Of a stretch of DNA of 64,000 bases, positions 7,486-15,651 are shown in pieces (within the stretch, counting starts at the first letter, position 1; each line of letters begins with the position of its first letter). The DNA lies in NCBI GenBank assembly GCA_030432695.1, contig JAUILN010000014.1, positions 124,001 through 188,000 of the forward strand, given 5' to 3'. This stretch comes from a bacterium. Lineage in GTDB: Bacteria > Planctomycetota > UBA1135 > UBA2386. The notes under the pieces were generated by a model, which was not told the DNA's origin, ran no database searches, and saw nothing but the letters and a program-made list of their open reading frames with translations. The position numbers and the translations under genes are program-made.

Positions 7486-10419
7486 TCAACCGCCAGTGGG
7501 GTTGGACGATCGGGCCCACTCGCGGACGCGATCCCCCAAAGTCGCCGGCGCGACACCGAAGGCCTTCTCGACCGACATCACCGCGCCTTCTCCCGGCCGG
7601 CAGGTGTAGTAGCGCTCGACGTAGTCGAGCAGCGCGTCGCGGTGGCGACCGCCCTCGGCGGCGTAGAGATACAGCGTTGCCGCCGCGGCCTGCGAGTAGA
7701 ACAGGTTGATCTGGCTGAGCTGACCGCGCACCGCGAGCCGGAATCGACTCGGTACGTCTCCGGCCGAGCCCGGCTTCGGGTCGAGGCTGCGCAGCATCGC
7801 TGCGTGGCTCGCACCGAACAGGTCGGGCCAGGCGATGCGTTGCCGGTCCTTGGTGGATGCGACCGTGTCGAGGTTCGGGTCGAACGGATCGACCAGCTTC
7901 ACCCGGCGGCGCGCGAGGTCGAACTCGGCGTTGCCGAGCAACTCCGCGAAGCCCTCGACGATCCAGTAGCCCGGCGCGTTGGGGTCGGCGCGTCGACGCT
8001 GCGCCAACGTGTAGCGCGGGCAACGCAGGTCGAGCCAGTGGTGGGTGAGCTCGTGCGCGAACACGTCCGCGACCCGTTCGAAGCCGGCCTCGTCGTCGGG
8101 AAGGAACATCCGAGACACGCCGTCGCGGGCGGCGTAGTGCCCCGCGGTCCAGGACAGGTGGCTCGGCTCCGGCGCGCGGGACCGTGCCTCCAGGTCGGGG
8201 ACCTGCAGATACTCCTCCTTGCTGGAGTAGAGCAGGATCCGCAGCGGCACCGACGTGTCCCGGACCGCTTCGCCTCCGGCGAACATCCGGTCGAGTTCGT
8301 CGCAGACCAGTTCACCGAGGGAGAGGCATCGCGCCAACGTGCCGGGCCGGTCGATCGGGCTGACGACGAACAGGTGTTCGCTCTCGACTGCGAACAGATC
8401 CTTGCGCCAGACCCGCTGCAGTCGACTCAGCTCGCGTTGCACCGGTGAGGCTTCCAGGTCGGTCTCGGCTGCCGGTTCGACCACCTCGAAGGGGATCTCG
8501 GTGGCGGTGCGCGCGAAGTCGAGCCATTCGATCGGATCGAGCGGATCGATGCCGCGGACCTCTTCGGGGAGGAGCGCGCGGATGCCGGCGTCGACCCGTG
8601 CGAGGCCCGGTGACGTGCGCGTCGCTGCTGCGAGCAGCTCGATGCGATGCGCGGCCGGCAGCTCGTCGAGATCCTCGAGGAGTCGGCCGACGATCTCCGG
8701 AGTGGCGTCGTCGAGGCGGTCGAGCGCCTCCTCGACTTCCGCGGCCTTGTTCTTCAGCGGTCGATTGCGCGGCGAGTCGAGCCGCTGCAGGGCCTTCTCG
8801 GCGACTGTGAGCTCTTCGTCGGCGGCGCTCAGTCCGCGCGCGCGTGCGAGGACCAGGCCGAGCACGCGCGGGTCCTTGGCGCGGATCGCGTCGGGCAGGA
8901 GTTCCAGGCAACGTGTCCGCAGTCGGGCCTCGGTCACCGCAGCCACGAAGCTCCCTATCCGCTCCGGATCGGGTAGCGCCACCACCGCACCGGTTCCGTC
9001 GAGCAGGCCGAGCCAGTCCTCGGCGCTGCACGTGGTCTTGCCGAGCCGTAGCGAACCGTCGCTCCGGTCGACGATCGCATCGCCCGGCTGGACGCTGCCG
9101 TCGGCCAGGACCACGGCGCCGTCGAGCAGCGTGTCGGTCTTCGTCCAGCGCCCAGCGACATCGGCTTCGACCAGTGGCGGTCCGAATGCGGCGAGCACCT
9201 TGTCGGAGACGCGGCCGAGCACGCGGCGGTTGCCGGGGATCGCCGGGCCGACGAACTGCGTGTCGAGGATCCACAGGACCCGATTGCTGACCGCGTCGAA
9301 GGCACGGTGGCCGATCATCACCACCGATCCCGCTGCCGTCGGCGGGATCGGATCGCGGTGCCAGGCGCCGTGGACGCGGTCGTCGGTCAACAGGCGGAAG
9401 CCCTCGTCGCGCGGAGTCGCCCAGGCCAGGCCGCGACCCGGGAAACTCGGCATGCCCAGCGCGACTGCCTCGTCGACCGTCGGCGCGTCGAGCAACAAGT
9501 AGGGCACCGGGCTCGACGATGGCTGACCGGTGCCGAAACCGAGAACCGGCAGTCGTTGCCGCGTCAGCAGCAGCACGTTCGCCGAGTTGGCCTGGCTCAG
9601 CACGCTCGGGTCGGTGCAGCTCACCGCGATCCGGTCGTGCCCCAGTGCGATCGACGCCTGTGGCCAACCCGCGGCGAACGCGCCGAGCGAAGCCTTGGTG
9701 ACCTGAGAGGGTTCGTCGCGGGGTACCGCGACCAGGGTGCCGGAGCGAGGTCCGCGTTGCACTGCGTAGACGTGCACGTCGCGCAGCGAGGGGCGTTGGC
9801 GCACGCCGGCGGCAGCGTTCCCGGCGGTCCAGATCGGCTCGCGGCGGTGCAGGTCGCAGCGCACCAGATCGTCGCCGGCGACGAAGTAGACCTCGCGTCC
9901 GTAGATCAGCGGCGGACCGACCAGGCCGTCGAACTCCCAGCGATCGCGGGCCTGGAGGAGACGCTGGGAGATCTCGTAGGTGCGGATGGTGTGGTCGTCG
10001 AGGCGGATCGCGAGGTGGCGGCCCCACAGCGCGGCGTCGAGCCGAGCAGAGGTCTTCACCGGTCGCGGCGACATCCGCGGCCGACCATCGGCGAGGTCGA
10101 GCAGGTGGAGGAAGCGTTGGTCGTCGTCGCGATGCTCCACCACCACCACGAGGTCGTCCCACACCAGCGGCTCGCCTTCGATGCTTCCCTCGACCTCGAA
10201 CCGCCACGCCAATTCAGGCCGGTGCCGCAGCGGCCGGGTGGTGGCGACGGCGCGCGAGCCGCAGGGTGGACCGTCTGCGGTCGGCCACGCACCGGCCGGT
10301 ACGTCGGCACCGGGCGGGGGTGGGGCGAGCTGTCCCTCGGTTGGTGCGGTCGTCGCGACGAGGGCCAGGAGCAGCGCTCCGGCCCGGGGAACTCGTGGCG
10401 CTTCGGGCATCGTCCTCAT
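7486..10419 (-). CDS. Exported PQQ-like propeller fused to a DUF1570-like zinc metallopeptidase
   Basis: A 977-residue protein with a signal peptide (about residues 1-29). Residues 70-500 hold repeated beta-propeller-like blades (LAWRFEVEGSIEGEPLVWDD, GPPLIYGREVYFVAGDDLV) of the outer-membrane PQQ-like type. Residues 510-650 are helical. The C-terminal part is a gluzincin-like peptidase: HELTHHW (789-793 HExxH) followed about 30 residues later by the glutamate-containing IVEGFAELLG. This matches the arrangement of DUF1570 proteins, which are abundant in planctomycetes. It is probably a secreted or periplasmic protease or scaffold. It is divergent from blaI, and two BlaI-type operators lie 64 bases upstream of its start, so co-regulation with the BlaI-BlaR pair is plausible. 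Confidence 0.82.
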   Translation of the reverse strand: MRTMPEAPRVPRAGALLLALVATTAPTEGQLAPPPPGADVPAGAWPTADGPPCGSRAVATTRPLRHRPELAWRFEVEGSIEGEPLVWDDLVVVVEHRDDDQRFLHLLDLADGRPRMSPRPVKTSARLDAALWGRHLAIRLDDHTIRTYEISQRLLQARDRWEFDGLVGPPLIYGREVYFVAGDDLVRCDLHRREPIWTAGNAAAGVRQRPSLRDVHVYAVQRGPRSGTLVAVPRDEPSQVTKASLGAFAAGWPQASIALGHDRIAVSCTDPSVLSQANSANVLLLTRQRLPVLGFGTGQPSSSPVPYLLLDAPTVDEAVALGMPSFPGRGLAWATPRDEGFRLLTDDRVHGAWHRDPIPPTAAGSVVMIGHRAFDAVSNRVLWILDTQFVGPAIPGNRRVLGRVSDKVLAAFGPPLVEADVAGRWTKTDTLLDGAVVLADGSVQPGDAIVDRSDGSLRLGKTTCSAEDWLGLLDGTGAVVALPDPERIGSFVAAVTEARLRTRCLELLPDAIRAKDPRVLGLVLARARGLSAADEELTVAEKALQRLDSPRNRPLKNKAAEVEEALDRLDDATPEIVGRLLEDLDELPAAHRIELLAAATRTSPGLARVDAGIRALLPEEVRGIDPLDPIEWLDFARTATEIPFEVVEPAAETDLEASPVQRELSRLQRVWRKDLFAVESEHLFVVSPIDRPGTLARCLSLGELVCDELDRMFAGGEAVRDTSVPLRILLYSSKEEYLQVPDLEARSRAPEPSHLSWTAGHYAARDGVSRMFLPDDEAGFERVADVFAHELTHHWLDLRCPRYTLAQRRRADPNAPGYWIVEGFAELLGNAEFDLARRRVKLVDPFDPNLDTVASTKDRQRIAWPDLFGASHAAMLRSLDPKPGSAGDVPSRFRLAVRGQLSQINLFYSQAAAATLYLYAAEGGRHRDALLDYVERYYTCRPGEGAVMSVEKAFGVAPATLGDRVREWARSSNPTGG

Positions 10420-10483
10420 GAAACGTCTGGTCGAAGACGGGCGGACGACAAGGTCTGGAAAAAGTGCGGGTCGCAGATTTCCG

Positions 10484-10497
10484 ACTACGACCGTAGT
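10484..10497. promoter_or_regulatory. BlaI-type operator 1
   Basis: ACTACGACCGTAGT is a perfect 6-2-6 palindrome. It fits the ACTAC-n4-GTAGT core known for BlaI/MecI-family operators. It lies in the divergent gap between the protease gene and blaI, 18 bases (centre to centre) from operator 2. Confidence 0.75.
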
Positions 10498-10501
10498 TAC
10501 A

Positions 10502-10515
10502 ACTACACTCGTAGT
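10502..10515. promoter_or_regulatory. BlaI-type operator 2
   Basis: ACTACACTCGTAGT repeats the same dyad with one mismatch. It ends 17 bases before the blaI start codon, so a bound dimer would block blaI transcription or initiation. The two sites together suggest cooperative autoregulation. Confidence 0.72.
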
Positions 10516-10532
10516 CGGTAGGGTGCGCGGTC

Positions 10533-10922
10533 ATGGCAACCGCTCCGAAGATCAGCGACGCCGAGTGGCACGTGATGGAGGTGCTGTGGGAACGGCACCC
10601 GGCGACCGCGGCCGAGGTCGCCGAGCACCTCGCCGACCCACACGGCTGGTCCGAGAACACCGTGAAGACGATGCTCGGCCGGCTGGTGAAGAAGGGTGCC
10701 CTGCGCTTCGAGCGCGACGGCAAGCGCTACCTCTACGAGCCTGCGGTCGCGCGCGAGTCCTGCGTGAAGGCCCAGACGCGCGGCTTCGTGGAGCGCGTGT
10801 TCGGCGGTGAGGCCAGCCCGATGTTGGCCTGGATGCTGCGTGAGTCGCGGCTCAGCACCGCGGAACTCGATGAATTGCAGGAGCTGATCGATGCCCGTCG
10901 CCAGGGAGGGAAGCGGCGATGA
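10533..10922 (+). CDS. blaI: BlaI/MecI/CopY-family transcriptional repressor
   Basis: A 129-residue penicillinase-repressor-type regulator. The winged helix (residues 5-75) shows the family pattern: ISDAEWHVMEVLWE, ATAAEVAEHL and the recognition region ENTVKTMLGRLVKKGAL, followed by the wing FERDGKRYLYEP. The C-terminal helices form the dimer domain. In the family, a partner M56 peptidase cleaves or triggers loss of the repressor. The next gene overlaps it by 4 bases and is such a peptidase. Two matching palindromic operators precede the gene. The symbol reflects family and context and does not imply a beta-lactam signal, since no beta-lactamase gene is nearby. Confidence 0.92.
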   Translation: MATAPKISDAEWHVMEVLWERHPATAAEVAEHLADPHGWSENTVKTMLGRLVKKGALRFERDGKRYLYEPAVARESCVKAQTRGFVERVFGGEASPMLAWMLRESRLSTAELDELQELIDARRQGGKRR

Positions 10923-13297
10923 CGGAGCTCCTCCTGGCGTCGGCGCAGGCCGCGTTGCTCGCCTTCGCGATCCTGCTTGCCGATCTGGTCGCGCGCGGTG
11001 TCTCGCGTGGTGGCCTGCCGGCAGCCGTGCGCTACGGCCTGTGGTGGGTCGTGGTGCTCCGGCTCGCGCTCCCTGCACCGCTACCCGATCCGCTCGGCTG
11101 GGAACGACCGACCTGGTGGTCGGGTCGATTCGAGGCGGCGCTTCCGGAGGCGACCGGCGAGGACGCCGGGTCCGAAGACGCTCCCGCGGCGCTCGTCCCC
11201 CGGATCGAGTGGGGTGCTGCGGGGAGCGACTCGGAGGTCGTCGTGCCGGTTCCGCCGCGGGTCGACGACCCACAACCGTTGCCGTCGGAGACCGGAGAGC
11301 GTCGGACGTCGGGGCCCGCGGCGGTCGGTTCGGCGGGTCGGGCTTCCGGCCCCCGGCATGCGACGTCGACGCGGTCGTTCGAGCCCGGCGCACGTCCCTT
11401 GGGTTCGCACGAAGCATCTGAGTCCAACCCGGCGTGGACCAGCCTGCTGACCTGGGCGTGGCTGTGCGGCGTCGCGCTGTGCCTGCTGCGTGCCGCGCTC
11501 GGCGAAGCCGCATTCCGCCGCCGCGTCCTCCGACATGCGCGAGTCCTCGAAGCGGGTCCTGCCTGCGACGCGCTCACGGTCGCCCGCCGCGCACTGCGCG
11601 TCGGCCGTCGGATCGACCTGCTCGAGACCGACGCGCTCGATGCGCCCGCAGCCCACGGCCTGCTCCGCGCCCGCGTGCTGTTGCCCGCCGGTCTCGCCGA
11701 GCGCCTCGACCCGGTGGCGCTCGAGTTCGCGCTCCGCCACGAACTCGCGCACCTGCAGCACCGCGATCCGCTGGTGAACCTGCTCCTGGCGGCCGTCGAA
11801 GCCGTGCACTGGTTCAATCCGCTGGCGTGGCTGGCGACCGCGCGCCTGCGCGAGGAGCGCGAACTGCTCCGCGACGAGGCCGCGCTCTGTGCTGCCCCGC
11901 GGCTCGACCCCGACACCTCCGCGCGCTCGCTGCTCGACGTCGCCCGCGCGCACACCCGTCCGATCCACCCCACCCTCGCGACGCTCGCCCCGCGTCGCCG
12001 GGCTTCGCTCCGAAGGAGACTCGAGATGATCCTGTCCCACTACCCCTCACGCCGCGCGCACGCCCTGCTCGGCGCGGTCTGCTGCCTCGGCCTCGGCTGG
12101 GCCGGTCTGTCCGCCGCCCGTCCGGTCGTCGATCCGGTCGAACAAGAGCCGCGCGATCGACCGCGGTCTGCTGTGCAGGGCGACGAGCTGATCCGCGTGG
12201 TCCGTCGCACGCCCGCGCCGGCCTGGGAGGCCGAGGTCGAGCAGAAGCTCGGCACGATGCTGCGTTGGGGGGAGGGGCTCGAGGTCGAGCAGTGGTCGGC
12301 CATGGTGGCGCGCGAGACCGGGTTGAAGGTCCGGTTCGACCCCGACGTGGTGGCCGACTACGGCCTCGAGATGGAGATGCCTTCACTCGCGGCTCCGCTA
12401 CCGCTTCGCGTGGTCCTCGACCATCTGCTGTGGAGCTTCGATACGAACCTCACCTGGCGCGGGATCGAGGGTGGCGTGTGGATCGGTCGCGTCGAGGACG
12501 AGCGTGATCTCGATCTCCGCTTCTACGACACCCGTCGCCTGCTCGAGGACCACGATCCGGACCTGCTCCAGGACCTCGTCTACCAACTCGTCCCGGGCTT
12601 CGACGAGTACGGCTCGATGGAGTTCTGGCAGCAGCGCATGCTGATCCGGCAGACGCCCCGCGAACACGGCGCCGTGCATCGGGTGCTCGAGCACCTGGCG
12701 CGCGGTCCCGCCGCCAACCAGCGGACCGCGGTGCCGGCCGCGCTCGCGGCGATCCTCGCGCGGAAGTGCGACTTCGAGTTCGAAGGTCCGCAGCCCGACG
12801 CCCTCCGTGCCTTGGCCGCGCAGTTCGAGCTGCCGCTGTTCTTCGACCTCTCGGTCGTCGAAGGCGGCGAGGACGTCGTCGTCGAGGGCGAAGGCCGACC
12901 GGTCTCGGCCGTGCTCGCGGACCTGGCCTGCGGCGGCTACGTGACGGTCTCCGAAGGTGCGGTGCTGGTGGGTCGGACCCCGCCGCTGACTCTCCGGCTC
13001 TACGACGTCGCAGATCTCGTCGAGCCCACCGAGGGTGCCGTCCGGCGCATGATGGGTGACGGCGACCCGGCCGAGTTCGAAGAGCTGCGGCGCGAGGCGG
13101 TCGCGGAACTCCGTGACCACGAGAAGGACCACCTGATGGACCTGCTCCGCAGCCATGTGTCGGTCCAGGCATGGGACGAACTCGACCGGGCGGTGATGGC
13201 CTACTGGGGCAACCAGTTGGTCATCGCCCAGACAGAGCCGGTGCACGACGGGATCGAGGCGTTCCTCTCTGCGGCGCGGCAGGCGCTCGCGGACTGA
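10919..13297 (+). CDS. BlaR1-like M56 membrane metallopeptidase with secretin-N-like tail
   Basis: A 792-residue sensor-type peptidase. Transmembrane segments are near residues 3-25, 36-52, 175-192 and 381-400. Between the last two lies the M56 zinc site HELAHLQH (274-281) with the distal ERELLRDEAAL region. Unlike BlaR1 the outer part has no penicillin-binding domain. Residues about 425-540 and 670-770 instead form two modules that look like secretin/TonB short N-terminal domains, each ending in a strand such as LDLRFYDTRRLL or LTLRLYDVADLV. A long low-complexity linker (about 70-170) sits after the second membrane segment. The start overlaps blaI by 4 bases, which gives translational coupling. 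The signal sensed is unknown. Confidence 0.87.
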   Translation: MTELLLASAQAALLAFAILLADLVARGVSRGGLPAAVRYGLWWVVVLRLALPAPLPDPLGWERPTWWSGRFEAALPEATGEDAGSEDAPAALVPRIEWGAAGSDSEVVVPVPPRVDDPQPLPSETGERRTSGPAAVGSAGRASGPRHATSTRSFEPGARPLGSHEASESNPAWTSLLTWAWLCGVALCLLRAALGEAAFRRRVLRHARVLEAGPACDALTVARRALRVGRRIDLLETDALDAPAAHGLLRARVLLPAGLAERLDPVALEFALRHELAHLQHRDPLVNLLLAAVEAVHWFNPLAWLATARLREERELLRDEAALCAAPRLDPDTSARSLLDVARAHTRPIHPTLATLAPRRRASLRRRLEMILSHYPSRRAHALLGAVCCLGLGWAGLSAARPVVDPVEQEPRDRPRSAVQGDELIRVVRRTPAPAWEAEVEQKLGTMLRWGEGLEVEQWSAMVARETGLKVRFDPDVVADYGLEMEMPSLAAPLPLRVVLDHLLWSFDTNLTWRGIEGGVWIGRVEDERDLDLRFYDTRRLLEDHDPDLLQDLVYQLVPGFDEYGSMEFWQQRMLIRQTPREHGAVHRVLEHLARGPAANQRTAVPAALAAILARKCDFEFEGPQPDALRALAAQFELPLFFDLSVVEGGEDVVVEGEGRPVSAVLADLACGGYVTVSEGAVLVGRTPPLTLRLYDVADLVEPTEGAVRRMMGDGDPAEFEELRREAVAELRDHEKDHLMDLLRSHVSVQAWDELDRAVMAYWGNQLVIAQTEPVHDGIEAFLSAARQALAD

Positions 13298-13299
13298 GT

Positions 13300-15381
13300 T
13301 CAGCGGAGGAAGTGCGCGTCGGGTGCGTCGGCAGGGACGACCACGGGTTCGCCACCGACGCGCAGCGGGATCGCTCGCGCACCGCCGATCTCACGGGTGA
13401 CGTGGATCGTGGCTCGGTCGACGCGCAGGGTCAGCACCTGATCCTGCCAGTGGATCCCGGCCACCTCGAGCCACGACAGCGCCTTCGGCAGCCGCGGTTC
13501 GAGCGCCAGCTCGTCGAGTCCGGCGCGCAGACCGAGGAAGCCCTCGATCACGATCTGCGGCACCAGCGCGCTCTCGAAGAACTCGTGGTCCATGCCGAGG
13601 CCGCCGGCCTGGCCGCCGCCCTGCAGCGTGCCCTCGCGTGAGCCGTGGTAGTAGGCGCGGTAACCGCCCGCGTCCTGCACCTCGCGAAACCACGTGGCGA
13701 TCTCGGTGAGTCGCTGCCAGGCGTCGTCGGGTCCGAGCACCCGTAGGCGCGCCATCAGGTCGTGGTAGGCGAAGCCGAGCACCGCGCCGCCGTCCTGCAC
13801 CTGGCCGCCGAACGGCAGGGACTCGGGGCCGTGCCAGTACCAGCCGTACCAGCCGACGTTGCGGAGCGTCGTCGAGCGTGGACCGAAGCGGTAGCGGTAG
13901 ATGTCGGGGCCGGTGGAGGTGTCGCCGGCGACGGTGCGCAGGCCGGCGACCCACTCGACGATCGAGCGGGCGCGTGGGGTCGACGCGACGCCGTCGTGGA
14001 TCGCTTCGAGGTTCACGAAGGTGAAGCCGTAGTCGTGCGGGGTGCCGTCGGAATCGACGCAGGCGACGAAGCGGCCGGTCTCCGGATTCCAGAAGCGTCG
14101 GTCGGCTGCGCGTCGCATCCGAGCCAGCAGCGCCTCGATGGCCGCGGAGCGCAGCACCGCGGGTGGCGCGCCGATGCGCCACTCGGGGTGGCGTGCGATC
14201 GCGCGCTCCACGTCTGCCCAACGCCGCAAGCTGCCGTGGAGCCGCAGCGTCGCATAGCAGTCGTCGGCGCCGAACGGCAGCAGGTCCCAGAAGTCGTTGC
14301 CGATGCCGTGGCCGGGGTGCAGCGTCTTCGAACCGTCGGGGTGGACCGTGAAGCCCGGGCGGCCGTCGTGACCCTGCCAGGTCGTGCGGACGAACCCGAG
14401 TTCGTGCACGCGGTGCTCGTCGAGGAACCAGCTCAGCGCGCGGCGGACGCGCGGTGCCTGGTCGCGGAGGAATGCGAGGTCCCCGCTCCAGCTCGCCACC
14501 GCAACCACGCCGTCGGCGAACGCCTGCGCGTTCACGTTGTGGCGGGTGTCGTACTGGGAGAACACGGCACGGACGACGAGCTCGTCGCCGGGCACGGCGT
14601 GCGGGAAGCGCAGCGCGAGCGAGGTGATCCGCCGGGAAGCCCACGCGTCGGCGTCGTGCAGCGGCAGGACGAAGTAGGGTGCGTCCAGGCCGTCTCGGCG
14701 GGCCGGCTCGAAGCGGCGGGTGTGGAGCGTCGAGGACGTTCCGCTGGTCCAGCGGACCTCGATCAGCGGCCGGCGATTCTCGGGCAGCCGCGCGCGCAGC
14801 TGCAGGAACGGCGCCTGGAAGCCATCGGCGTGCGCCGGCAGCGGGGTGGTGATCGTCGGCGAGTCTCCCGTGACCCGCAGACGCCAGCCGAGGTCGGGTT
14901 CGATGCCGAGCGACTCGAGACCATCGAGGTGGAAGCCGGTCGCGTCGTCGGTGGTCGCCTTGCGCCAAGGAGGTCCGACCGTGCCCGCGAACGAGAAGTG
15001 CCAGCCGAACGAACCGGCGCCCTGGTTCCAGAACGGGAACGGCCAGCCCTCGGGGTGAGCGATCGACGGATGCTGGTGGGTGGCGACGCGGCCCTGAGGA
15101 TCGAGCCGTCGCGATGCGAGCGCGCGCTGCCACGCCGCGACGCGCGCCTCGTGATCGTCGCCTGCCGGCCACAGGTTCGGCGTCGGCAACCATGCGTCCC
15201 AGAGCGTGGACTTCGGTCCGCTGCCGGGGTGGTGGAGCCGGCGCAACGCGTCGATCGAATCCAGCACGTCGGCGGCTTCGCTCGGGCCGCGGAGTTCCGC
15301 TGACTGCTGGGCCGACAGGTTCGTGGTGGCCACGACCGTCCCGAGAAGGAGCGCGGCAATTCGCCTCGAAGTGGTGGTCAT
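13300..15381 (-). CDS. Secreted six-hairpin glycosidase-like protein
   Basis: A 693-residue protein with a signal peptide (MTTTSRRIAALLLGTVVATTNLSAQQ), which decides the start. The central and C-terminal parts have the look of an (alpha/alpha)6 glycoside hydrolase: HGIGNDFWDLLPFGADDCYATL, FWNPETGRFVACVD, then a bulky aromatic region GWYGWYWHGPESLPFGGQVQDGG and a beta-rich tail. These resemble GH78/GH63-type six-hairpin enzymes, but the family and catalytic acids were not pinned down. The stop is 3 bases from the M56 gene stop (convergent), leaving no room for a shared hairpin terminator. A role in glycan breakdown outside the cell is inferred. Confidence 0.8.
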   Translation of the reverse strand: MTTTSRRIAALLLGTVVATTNLSAQQSAELRGPSEAADVLDSIDALRRLHHPGSGPKSTLWDAWLPTPNLWPAGDDHEARVAAWQRALASRRLDPQGRVATHQHPSIAHPEGWPFPFWNQGAGSFGWHFSFAGTVGPPWRKATTDDATGFHLDGLESLGIEPDLGWRLRVTGDSPTITTPLPAHADGFQAPFLQLRARLPENRRPLIEVRWTSGTSSTLHTRRFEPARRDGLDAPYFVLPLHDADAWASRRITSLALRFPHAVPGDELVVRAVFSQYDTRHNVNAQAFADGVVAVASWSGDLAFLRDQAPRVRRALSWFLDEHRVHELGFVRTTWQGHDGRPGFTVHPDGSKTLHPGHGIGNDFWDLLPFGADDCYATLRLHGSLRRWADVERAIARHPEWRIGAPPAVLRSAAIEALLARMRRAADRRFWNPETGRFVACVDSDGTPHDYGFTFVNLEAIHDGVASTPRARSIVEWVAGLRTVAGDTSTGPDIYRYRFGPRSTTLRNVGWYGWYWHGPESLPFGGQVQDGGAVLGFAYHDLMARLRVLGPDDAWQRLTEIATWFREVQDAGGYRAYYHGSREGTLQGGGQAGGLGMDHEFFESALVPQIVIEGFLGLRAGLDELALEPRLPKALSWLEVAGIHWQDQVLTLRVDRATIHVTREIGGARAIPLRVGGEPVVVPADAPDAHFLR

Positions 15382-15452
15382 CGGCCAATTCCCGCGTCTT
15401 GGTCCGCACCGCGAGCGTTCGTGAGGTGTCGAGCGCCGAAGGAGAACGAGAG

Positions 15453-15632
15453 ATGATCGTACAGAGCAGTCGCCCCCGCCCTGTCCTGCCTCGGAACAGC
15501 AGGGCACGTCACGTCCTGGTCCGGGCCCAGATCGATCGGCTCGAGGTCGAGCGCACCGCACGTTGGTTCGCCGCGGCCTCCACCGTGATGGCGGTGGGGG
15601 TCGCGGCGCTCCTCTTCATCGGGGTCGTGTGA
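15453..15632 (+). CDS. Small C-terminally anchored membrane protein
   Basis: A 59-residue product. A strong ribosome-binding site, GAAGGAG, ends 8 bases before the ATG and decides the start; the frame open further upstream overlaps the divergent glycosidase gene and is not believed. The first 38 residues are rich in Arg and Pro. Residues 39-58 form one hydrophobic segment (FAAASTVMAVGVAALLFIGV) that ends at the C-terminus. It could be a tail-anchored regulator. No family was recognised. It is divergent from the glycosidase-like gene and convergent with the ThuA-DUF1080 gene. Confidence 0.6.
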   Translation: MIVQSSRPRPVLPRNSRARHVLVRAQIDRLEVERTARWFAAASTVMAVGVAALLFIGVV

Positions 15633-15651
15633 GTCGGGACCTCGCGGCGAC

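Noticed and set aside
5008..8448. Open frame of 1146 codons on the plus strand
   Set aside because: It is the reverse image of the exported protein and propeller-protease genes, whose signal peptides and zinc motifs are real. GC-rich coding DNA often leaves long antisense frames.
10533..13297. True beta-lactam resistance operon
   Set aside because: The M56 protein has no penicillin-binding domain and no beta-lactamase or PBP gene lies nearby.
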